Source of the DNA: Chrysophaeum taylorii
Taxonomy: Eukaryota > Sar > Pelagophyceae > Pelagomonadales > Pelagomonadaceae
Length of the DNA: 64,000 bases
Assembly (NCBI GenBank): GCA_029834535.1
Contig: JAQMWT010000334.1
Location: 62,001 to 126,000 of the forward strand
Direction of reading: 5' to 3'
Shown here: positions 39,100 to 49,250 of the stretch, piece by piece
Position numbering within the stretch: the stretch's first letter is position 1
Layout of the letters: each line of letters opens with the position of its first letter
Notes under the pieces: generated by a model
What the model was told of the DNA's origin: nothing
The model's database searches: none
What the model saw: the letters and a program-made list of their open reading frames with translations, nothing else
Translations under genes and position numbers: made by a program

Positions 39100-42000
39100 C
39101 TAATTGTAGCGACGGCGATATTCGGCGACGAGGTCGCTCCCACCGATGTCGTCAAGCGCGGTCGTACAGATAGCATCAAGGAGTTTAGTCGTCTCTAGAA
39201 GGTCAGCCCGGCCACCGGTAGTCTCAGCAATCTCGTCGAACGCTCTCACAAGATTCGGCTTGTCATTTAAGCGGAACGTGTACACGGGAATGCCGTTTTC
39301 CGCAAGCATCGCGGCCTCGGTGCGATAGTCCGTCTCGAGGACGTGATCGTGGCCCTCGAGTTTGCTCCCTTTCGTCTCACCGTGCGGAGGCGCGTCGGCG
39401 ATGAGCAATACACGCGTGACCTCGGAGTTAATCTCGTGTTCGACATTCACAAGCTGCAGCGCGGCCTCGACGGCCTCTTCCTCGTCGCCGCCACCCGCGC
39501 ACCGGATATTGTTCACGAAATCCAGAAGCTCGGTCGCCTCGCTCGTCCACCCGGACCGTTCGAGGAGGGCGGCGTCGCTGTAGTCACGATACGCGACCCA
39601 TTCGATCTGCAAGCGAACGTCATCGCCGCCAACTTCGCGAATTCGGCGCAGCATCTCGCTTATTTTATTCTTTGTTTCCTCCCAGACGTGGCTCATGGAC
39701 CCCGTCGCATCCGAGAGACACATCATGCGGCACGTGCCGGGAACCTTGGGGGGCTTGACGGCTTCGTATAACGACCGAAGATGCGTCTTCGCGAGCTCGG
39801 CATCGCCATTCAGAAGCGACTCGAAGTATTTGCGCGAGAGGGCGTCGCGGCCCTTGGCCTCGTCGGCTGTCTTCTGCAACTCTTCGATCTGCTCGGCGTA
39901 GTACTCGGCTCGGCGCCGGTCGAGGAAAGCGTACCGGTCCGGCCGCTCGACGCGCTCGAGATCGGTCTGAGTAATACCGTACTTCGTTTCGAGGTGTTGA
40001 GCGAGGAGGATGAGCGCGTACGAGCCGTGCCGGCCCTGTCGCGCGGTACGACCCTGGATCTGGACTTCCTCTGAACGCTGCTCGGACAAGAACGTCTGGA
40101 TGACGTGCGTGCCACCCCGATCGCGAGGCTTTGTCTTTTTATTGTCCTTGCAAAAGAAGTCGGTTCCGCGGCCAAAGACCGCCGTCGAAAGCGTCACTTG
40201 CTTTGGATTTGTAGCTTTCTTGATGACAAAGTTCCGCTCGTCCTTGGTCGCGCGCGTCGCCAGGATCTCTTTGGTCTTGGTCGGCATCCGTTTCCAGTGA
40301 GACGTCTCGGTGAACGCGCGGAGCCGCGCATCGTCTTCAAAGAACACGATGACTGGACGGTCATCGTCGACCTTGGCTTTCACATCGCTGGCAATTTCTT
40401 GGTGGAACCGCGCCTCGCTCGCCTCGATCTTAATCCCGGCGCCGGCCTTGTCGAACTCAAAGTTGTTTGGCCCGTAAACCGACGGCACGTAGCTGCAGGA
40501 CGTGATTCCAAATTGGCTTATGATGCTCCTCTCCTTGGGTTCGAGCGCCTTGAGCGTCCCAGAGACCCCGAGCACGCACGTTGGCGATACGTTCGCGTAC
40601 GCAAATTGGCCGCACGACACTTTCAAACACAAGACGCTCGACAACACCTCGTCGGCGTTCTTGAGGCGGTGACGTTCGTTGAGGTATGCGAAAGACGTCC
40701 GGTAGCCGTACGTGACGTCGTAGTCGACGCGGTCCATGACGGTGTAGCCGATACTCTGCGTCGTCTCGTTGAACGCGTACGGCGGATCGGCGAAGCACGC
40801 GACGTCCGAGCACGCGTTCCGCACCTCGGTCTCGACGATATCCGAAAAGGAGGAGAACTTCGTCTGAACTTGTTTGTACGCCTCGCAGCCTTTGACGTAC
40901 TTCCAGAGCGGCAGAGCCTTGAGATGCTTGTGGTTCCAAATCAGCTCGAGCAACGCGCGAACCGACGCGTCTGCGACCTGGGCGACCTGGTTGTAGGTCT
41001 CCGCGTAGAAGTCGCTGCCGAAGAACACGTCAACCTCGTCCACGAGCATCAAGTTCTCGTTATATAGAGGGAGGGCGCCTTTGGCCGGCATGGTGCGGTG
41101 CACGATGGCACCTTCCACCTCTCGCCGAGATAAAGAAGAAGAAGAAGAAGAAGAAGAAGAAGCGATTGGCGGCGCGCGGCGCGTGATCAAAGGACCACTC
41201 GCGCCGCGGAGCGTGCCGCGCATCAAGTCGCACGTGAGACTCCGTATGTCGCCCTTTTCGGCGATCGTGTCCTCGGACATCGTAGTGATTTTGCTGTACG
41301 TGATGCGCGCACTCACACCAAAGGCAACGAACAGATCGCGGAAAAAGTCGTGGTCGCGACTACTGAGAAAGTCGCTATAGCACACGCAGCGAACGCGAAA
41401 GCCGAGGATGGCCGCGATTATTGTGCAACCTGTGGGGCCAAGATTTGGCGTTCGACAACAACTAGTCAGCACGCGCGCGCATACTTCTTAGGACAGACAC
41501 GATGATGATGATGATGATGATGTGAACAAAAAAAGCAAACAGAACCACACAACGTCGTTTCTTCGTTAGTGACGCCGCGCGGTTACCGCCGAGGATGATC
41601 GACTTGCCCTCGCCAGTGCGGATCTCCACGAGTTGACTTGCGAGGGGCGCACCGTCGTCGTCACAACATCCGAGGAGGCGGAGGATCGTCAGAACCTGGA
41701 TCGAGTGCGGCTTGAGAAGAATTCTGGAGAGATTTTTCTCGCCGGCCGCGTCGAGGCGCTTGAAACTCTGGCCCGACTTGAGTATCGTGAAGTACGCGAA
41801 GCACCCCCCGAGGAGGAGAGGGATTTCGGTGCGCAGGGCGATGGTCCACGATGCCGCCGATACAGGCCCGATGTCGCGAACGCGACCGAGGACCTCGGCC
41901 ACGAGGGCGTCAGGGTCCGCGTCGTCGTCGCCGCAAACGTACGTCTTGAAACAGCGTTCGTACTCGCGTTCGTAATTTTCAAACGCCTCTCGGAGGGTGT

Positions 42001-45000
42001 TCCTGGTGCGAGTCTCGAGTTTTGTCCGCGGCGGCGGCGGCGCCGAAGAATTCGACGACGACAAGGTCTCGACCTCTATCTCGTTGATACTGTCGACGAC
42101 GTCGGCTCTGACAACCTCCTCGTTGAAAATCATGGTAATTATGTCAGAGAAGTGCGGGAACTCGCAGACGATCACCCTCGCAACGCGCTGCGACGCATCG
42201 TCCTCGGCGGCAAACACGTCGCCCGTCTCGAGCAAGCTCCCGAGCTTAAAAATGAAGGCGTAGCCCCATTCTTTAGTTTGGCACTCGTCGAGAATTTCGA
42301 CAATCTTGAGCCGCGCGAACGACTTGCAGAGTCGAACGTTGTACATAACATGGCCGAGGTCCACGAGATCTCGCGCGAACGCGTTCAAGGCACGAAGCGC
42401 CTGCGACTCGGAACCCGCGAGGCGCTGCTTTATGCGATCGGCGGAGAACGCCATCTTTTCCTGGAACTGTTCGAGCAGGCGCGCCGTCCGCGACTCGCGG
42501 AATATCTCTTTGTACTTGCCCAAATGCCGTTCGGCATCTTCGAGGCGCGCGAGGGTGCGGTGGAGCAAGTGCAGGTGCTGCTTGGTCCACAAATTGTCGA
42601 CTCTCACTCCAAACTCTTGGTGAACGTGCTGCGCGACGGCTGTTGTCGCGTGCGCCCACACGCCGTCGACGACATTTCTGCTGTCACGGGGGAGGAGCGA
42701 GGCCAGCGCCGGCAACCACTTTAGACGTTCGATCTTGCGCGCCACCTCTTCGTACGCAGCCCTTTTAAGATCGCTCTGGACATCGCGCTGAACCTGATCG
42801 CGGACGCCGACGAGCGCGTTGAGGAAAGCATAGCTGTATTCAGCGACGAATTTCATGTTCGCTTCAAGCCCGAGCTCCTCCTTTGCTGCGCTTAGCTTGT
42901 GGAACACGGCCGTCACTCTCTCGCGTTCGGTCGAAGGGTGTTTGTCGGGGTACCACTGCCTGCTCTTTTGACGGTAGCTTCTCTCAACGTCGCGAACCGT
43001 CGCCGTGGCCGCGAGCTCCAACAGCGCAAAGTGGCGCCCGAGCTTGGAGATCTTGCCCTTGCCGAATATCCGGGCGATGACGTCGACAACTTTCGCGAGC
43101 GATGCATCGTCGGCGCGGTGACATTTGAGGTCGTCGAAGTATAGTGCGAACGTCGAGATGGAGAAAAAACCGAGTTGGACAAGCCGATCGCCAGCATCTC
43201 GTGCCGTCGGAGCAAAGTCCATCGCGCGCACCGCGTCGACAAACGACGCGGCGAGTTTCTCGATCCACGCGGCGAGTTCCTCGTGGATTTTCCGCCGGAG
43301 ATCACCGCACGAGGATTCGATCTTGACCAAAAACGTATCGCTCGTAGTAGTGGTGGTGGTCGATTGCGGCGCTGTCGTCGCAACCGCCACCACCGAAGCG
43401 CGCGCTGGAACGGCAAGATCTCGGAAGGTTTTGAACACGAGTTCAAACGCGCCGACGTCGTTGTTTCGAATGGTCGCGACGACTCGCTCGCCAAAGTTCT
43501 CGATCGCGGCGAGACACGCGTGTTTCAAACGCTTCGCGGCAGCGCGGTCGACGCAGCGGTGGAGCTTTGCCTCGACATCAGCAAAGGTCGCGAACCGGTC
43601 CCTTATCCCGTCGAAGTCGCGGTTTTCGATGTTGCGGTACAGCTGCCCCATGAATTCGCCGACGTGCGCCGTAACGAGCTCGGACAACGACTCGTAGTCT
43701 TCCTCCACGACCCTTTGCCGCGAGGTTTTTGGCTGCAAAAAGCTGAACCACCCCGAGGGTGCACTGAGTGCGGCGTGACGTTCTTCGAGCTCTGCGGCCA
43801 CGATCGCAATCTCTTCTCTGCGAAGCAGGTTGTTCTTCAAGAACGTGGCGCGCTCGCGCTGCATTGTCCGCACTTCTTCGAGCGATTCGGCGGCGTCAAA
43901 CGCCACCGGCACGTGGCGTTCGAGTAGATTTGTGTGGAGTTGGAGTTGGAGGTAGACCAGGACCTGGAGAGGCCAGGCGTAGCGATGGGATCTCGCCTCG
44001 GCCATGAGATCTTCGTGAATCTTCGTCAGTTCTTCGGCGAGCTCTTTCGTCACGGCGTCGTAGCGCCGCGCGACGTCGCGTTCATCGTATCGTGACTCGT
44101 CGGCGGCGCCGTGTTTTGCGCCTTGGAATCCATCGAGCATCATGCGAAGCCTTTGGGTTGATGATGCGAAGCTAGTTTTATGTCGCCCGTCCTTCCGCAT
44201 CGGCGTCAAGAAAGCCGCGGCCTCGCGCGAGAGGGCGTCGAGCGCGCGAGACGCGTCCACTTTGATCTTCTCGAGGGCGGCAAAGCACGTTCCCGGAATC
44301 CAGCGCTCGAACGCCTTGGATCGTGCCAGCGCAAGGCCAAGGCCCTGCCTCACCCGGAGAATGTCAAACCGATCGAGGGCGGCCCGAAGCTCGGCGACGT
44401 CGTCCGCGACGCTGTTGGCGAAAGACGTTTTTAAACCCCTGATGTCTTCCGCGAGGGGTGGCGACCACACGGAGAGATCGTCGAGACACCGCGACGCATC
44501 CTCGAGCGCCGCGACGTCGTCGACGACCACGTTGACGACGACGACGCGCGGGGCCACCGCCGCCTCGCGCGCCGTCTCGAGCAGGTTGGCGACGCGCGCC
44601 CGAACGACTTTAACGTAACTGTTGTAGCGAAGCGTGCTGCTCGAATCGCCCGCATCGAGCAGCCGATCCAGCACGATGCGAATGCCGCCGAAGTCGTTCG
44701 CGTTGAGTTGCGCTTCGAACGCGAGCTCGATGTCGCCCTCTTTTTTGTCGACGATGAGGTCCAAGCGAGCGCACCACGCGTTGATCTTGTTTCGGAGGTG
44801 CCCGTCGAGATCTGGCGCCATATCTCGGAGACCTTGGACGCGCGCCTTGGCGTCGTCGAGCGACGCGACCTCGTCGCGGATGGCCGCCTCGATCGAGTCC
44901 TGCTCCTGCGCCAACCGATCTTCGACGATGCCGACGAGCGAGTCGTAGGGCGGCAACATCCCCGCGATCGCGGGACAATCGCGCCACGCCTTCGCAGCGT

Positions 45001-48000
45001 CCAAAACGCGTCTGATGATGGCGTCAGAGGAGGTGGCGCTACCTCCGCGGAGCATTTTCAAGGCTTCGTCGCCGTACGCGACGATCTGTGCCTCAACCCT
45101 CCGGGTCGCGACGTCCAGCGCCTTGTCGGTGGCCTCGGAGATGCCGCGAAGTGCGAGCGCCGCTCCGATCCATCGATCGAGCTCGCGCGGCTCGACGTCG
45201 GCCACGGTCTCCGGGAGATGCCTTCGGCCCTGTTCGCGCCATTCGCCGACGAGCGCGCACATCCTAGCTCGGCAGACATCGACCAGGGCTGGCATGAGGA
45301 AGTCAACGCGATCGAGCTCGAGCGCCGCGGCACGAAGGGCGTAAGCCTTTTTGGTGTCCAAACCGCGTATGGCCTCGTCTGCGAGCGCGACGGCTTTTAC
45401 GACGACGCCTTGCGCGAAGGAAGAGTACCGCTCGGCCAGGCGACGCACCTCGCGCCCTACGACGACGAGTTCTTCTTCTGTTCCTTCCGCGAGTCGTCGT
45501 CCTCCTTCAAGATCATCGTCGTCGAGCCAGGCCAGGGAAGCGAGATTGGCAAGACCCGCGGCGTGGAGCTTGACGTCGCCGAGACCGGCCGCTTCGAGGT
45601 TGGCGGAAAGCGCGTCGAGAGCGACGATCTGGTCGCTCGCCGAGGCGCGGAGGCTCTGCGATGTGTTGGTGAGCACGGTCAAGAGTCGCGCCTCAGCACG
45701 GAATTGGTCCGGAACGGCGCGGACCACGGCGACGACCGCGCCGTAGCAGACGCGAAGGTGCGCCGCGAAACCGCCTCGCACAGCTGCCACCAGCAGCCGG
45801 CAGCGATGCTGCACGCGCGCGCTCGTCGACGAGACAACGCCACGGCGCGCCGCCTCGACCGCTCGCGCCAGAACACCCTCCTCGTTGCGCTCATCATCGC
45901 TGAGTATCGCTTGGATGCCGGCTATCTCGTTGAAGCTCGCGGTCACGTTATCGGCGCCTCTTCCATGCAGGATTCCCTGCTCGACAGCGCAGTCGACGGC
46001 GCTGGCCAGCTCGCGGATCTCGACGAGGACGCGAGTTTTGACGCGGTCGCGCGCGGCGACAATGTCGACCTCTCGAAGATGATGATGATTGTCGTCCAAG
46101 CCGCATCGCTTCAAAAGCGGGAAGCTTGCGCAGGCGCTCGCGAGCACGGTGAGCTGGAGCACGCCGTCGCGCAGGGACCTCTTAGTCTCGGTGACGGCGG
46201 CGCCGATAACACTCGCGACGGCGGCCTTGGCCGCGGCCAAGGCTCCGTCGTCGTCGAGCGCGACGGCCCAGGCGTGGAGCCGGGCGAGGCTCCGCGCTAC
46301 GACGCGCATGTTTTTTACGTCGCGGGAGAGGGAAAGGTGGAGTGCGCCGCTCAAGCCGTCGACGCGGCTCGCGACGAGCGCCCTCGGCTCGCTGACTACA
46401 TGCTGTCCTAAAAGCTCGTCGAGGGACCTCAAGTGGTAGGCAAAGCGCATGGCGCGGCGTGCGTCGTCGGGAGTAAAGTCGTCGTCGTTGTCGTCGTAGT
46501 TGTCGGCCGCGTCCGTGCCGCGACGGATGAAGGTATCGACGTCGTCGCCGATACGGCACCGCGCATCAGAAATGGCGCCCTTCAACTCTTCAAGCGCGCG
46601 AGCCGCGTGGTCGGCTTCTTCGAGATGGTCCTTGAGCACGCTCACTGCTCGGACATCTTCCAATAACGCCGAGAACTTGGCGTCGGCATCTGGGGCGTCG
46701 CAGGTGACGACGTCGTCGACGGCGGCGGTACAACGGCGGACGGTCTCTTGGAGGGAGGTCTCGATGCTGAGACCGGCCGTCGTCGTCATGCCGCACTTCA
46801 CGACGGCCCCAGGATTCGTTATGGGCTCGAGGCTCCCGATGTCGAGCTTCTTGGCGTCGACGAGCATCGGGTCAAACACGTCGCAGCGACGTGTCTCGAA
46901 ATAATGAAGCATGAATTCAAAGACGTCGCGGGCGTCGTCGTCGAGATCGGACTCAAGCGCGTTCTCCAAGTCCTTTTTGACGGCATGTCGGGCCTTACGG
47001 AGCCGGGATTCTTGGAGCCGGTCCGCGTCGTCGACGTCGACCATCGCGTCGACATGGCGGCCAATCAAAGCCTCGACGTGCGTGAACAAGAACAAGAAGG
47101 AATCGCAGTAGAGGCGAAAATCGCCCCCCAGGAACTTGGCAACAAGGCTTGCAATGTCCTTGGCGCCCTTGCCGCGGTCGCCGGCCGTCGTGATCGTTGC
47201 GCACGAGACGAGCACGACGAATTTAATTGATGCGACCGCCGTCGCGAGTTCGCGCACCGCCGCGCCCATCGCGACGTCCGCGCCCGCTCCTTTGCTGTCC
47301 GCGAACCCCGAGGTGTCCACAAGGATTTCTTGGTCGCCGAAGTGCGCTGTCAGGTACTTGGTGCACGAGTCGAGGCCGTCGCTCATGCAAAACCCGTCCA
47401 TCGCCTCCACTTGGAACCGGCCGTCGACGACTTGCCCGAGCCCAGCCCTCGCGTGAATGAACGTCGTCTTCCCGACACCAGTTCGTCCCAACAGTACGGT
47501 TACGTCCCGGCCCCGCACACTCTCGGTCGTTACTCTGGACTGCGCGAGTGACGTCGCGAGCGTTCGGAGGTCGAGGCGCTTCGTTGGTCCGCGCTGCTTC
47601 GGAGACCGACGACTAAACTCAAAGCCCGCAGCCGCAGCCGCAGCTTTGCCCGAGGATTTCGGCGACCGCAAGTTGTCGATCTCCATCGCCGCCGCCTGCG
47701 ACCCCTCCTCCTCCTCCTCCTCCTCCTCCTCTTCCGCCCCGTGCTGCAACGCCTCTTCCTGAGGCTCCTCCCCATCGATATCCACCGCCGCAAACTGCTG
47801 CGGCTCCTCCTCCACGACCTCCTCCGCCCCGCTCGGCAACGCATCCAGTTCAAACTCCGCCTCGAGATCGCCCCACGCCTTCATCACCTCCACCGCCTCG
47901 TCCTTGCGGCACACGACGCCCTCGACCCATTCCCGGCCCGCGGCTGCGAGCTCCTCGTCTCGAGGCATGCTCCTTTTTAGGTCTGTGGAGATTCTATTCT

Positions 48001-48046
48001 CTTTACCGAAACTACAGTTGTGAGCCGCAGACTTTTTTTTTGCCAT
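39100..48046 (-). CDS. Giant GTPase - J domain - SecA motor - vWA protein
   Basis: Exons 48046-41587 and 41429-39100 join across a 157-bp GT-AG intron (41586-41430) into 8,790 bases, about 2,929 residues. Order: an acidic linker (1-160, with a run of 10 Glu); a P-loop GTPase (about 180-400) with VTVLLGRTGVGKTTF and LVDTSGFADSKGA, AIG1/dynamin-like; about 1,250 residues of charged helices; a J-like domain (about 1675-1740: ATVRDVERSYRQKSRQWYPD, where the HPD loop reads YPD); more helices; then a SecA-type DEAD motor whose Walker A, VEIRTGEGKSIILGG, spans the splice site. Exon 2 adds CVCYSDFLSSRDHDFF, the Walker B box MLVDEVDVFF, LSTAVFGRGTDFF and the arginine finger QIQGRTARQGRHGSYAL. The last 230 residues form a vWA domain with a MIDAS, MCLSDATGSMSH. 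SecA motors thread unfolded polypeptides, so a cytosolic protein-threading or defence machine is conceivable (inference). The SecA preprotein-crosslinking and C-terminal zinc parts are not obvious. Confidence 0.85.
41430..41586 (-). other. Intron of the giant SecA-type gene
   Basis: 157 bp, donor GGCG/GTAACC, acceptor CCCCACAG/GTTGC. Joining restores GKSIILGGCTIIAAILGFRV, exactly the spacing expected between the SecA Walker A and the next conserved strand. It contains a (ATC)n run and in-frame stops. Confidence 0.85.
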
Positions 48047-48123
48047 ACGTACTTCTGATTTTTTTAATATGTATTATTCATTTATGATATGTGTATAGCT
48101 TCTACATTCTTGTAACATTGTTT
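47981..48123. repeat. Tandem duplication, copy 1 (covers the start of the giant gene)
   Basis: About 140 bp from TCTGTGGAGATTCTATTCTC to AACATTGTTTT. It includes codons for the first 22 residues of the giant protein and its immediate upstream A/T-rich region. Confidence 0.85.
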
Positions 48124-48149
48124 TAAAGGTCGACAAGTGCAGGCCGGTC

Positions 48150-48288
48150 TGTGGGGATTCTATTCTCTTTACCGAAACTACAGTTGTGAGGCGTAGACTT
48201 TTTTTTGCCATACCTACTTCTGATTTTTTTAATATGTATTATTCATTTATGATATGTGTATAGCTTCTACATTCTTGTAACATTGTTT
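48150..48288. repeat. Tandem duplication, copy 2, next to the Helitron end
   Basis: Near-identical to 47981-48123 with a few substitutions and a shorter T run. It is separated from copy 1 by AAGGTCGACAAGTGCAGGCCGG, which includes the Helitron terminus sequence ACAAGTGCAGGCC. The Helitron array starts directly after copy 2. Confidence 0.85.
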
Positions 48289-49250
48289 TGCAGGCCAGTA
48301 AGTTCACCTAGTCCCAATCTCTAACCCCAGTAAGTTCACCTGGTCCCAGTAAGTTCACCTGGTCAGTAAGTTCACCTAGTCCAAATCTCTAACCCCAGTA
48401 AGTTCGGCGTAAACCCACTCGTGCTCACACCACTCCTTCGAGCTCGTCGCTGTCGCCTCCGCCAATCTAAGCTGCTTCGATCCGCACACGCCGCTAACTT
48501 TTGAGTTTACTCTTAAACCCCCAGTAAGCTCACCTGGTCCCAGTAAGTTCACCTGGTCACTATATTCACCTAGTCCCAATCTCAAACCCCAGTAAGTTCA
48601 CCTGGTCCCAGTAAGTTCACCTACAGTGCGCGTGTAGACGCCGGGAGGGGGCTTATCGGTATTGCGCAGCACGTGTGGGGTAGGGTGTAGTCGTCGACTC
48701 AGAAGAGCATATTCTCGGGGTTGCCGATCGACAGTGAGCCACGTAGAGCTGGACGTGACAGAAGACGGGCTTGTGGGCAAGAGGACGCGGACCTCGCGGG
48801 GCGTCTGGTCCTGGCTCTTGTTGATCGTTTGGCGTAGGCGGGCCTTAAGGGATACAGGTTGGAGGAGCCTCGGTGACAACGACACGATCGATCATGTATC
48901 TGGTACCGTTGCAGTGGCCGTGCGACGGGTCGAGGTTGCAAAGACTTTAAGCTCGCGATCAAAGTCAGCATGCCGTTGGTTGTCAGGGAGTTCAAAACTC
49001 GACTCTTGAGAGCGAGGCGTCGTCTTCCGACCCAACCTAATCGGCCGAAAAGAACTCCGACGCCTCGTCTCCGGGAAAAAAAAGCCGTGGTTATGCGCGC
49101 GTTGTCAGCATCGACAACATCGTTTCGACGGGGCGTGAGAATGGCGCGCTGAAAGAGCCGCCGCGGGTCGTGGAAATAGTCTGCGAGGTCGCCGTAGATG
49201 GCTTGGAGGATCAATGGCTGGCTCGCGGGCCTACTTGATCCTTACCCTAA
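48289..49250 (-). mobile_element. Helitron remnant C
   Basis: Third copy of the family. The minus frame 49214-48699 reads ILQAIYGDLADYFHDPRRLF, FQRAILTPRRNDVVDADNAR and RSCRCHRGSSNLYPLRPAYA; a second frame (48885-48598) carries TINKSQDQTPREVRVLLP, a worn motif VI. The AGTTCACCTGGTCCCAGTA array (48289-48626) has the same internal unique segment (GAGCTCGTCGCTGTCGCCTC) as the other copies. Its inner end joins the LINE copy C head-on at about 49250-49262. Confidence 0.65.

Noticed and set aside
44708-46411. 567-codon plus-strand open frame
   Set aside because: Lies wholly antisense to the giant gene, is rich in Arg, Asp and Glu with no motif, and arises from the GC-rich codon pattern of the real strand.
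48289-48626. AGTTCACC repeat array as a CRISPR array
   Set aside because: Units vary in length and spacing, have no regular unique spacers or cas genes, and recur at Helitron ends in a eukaryotic context.
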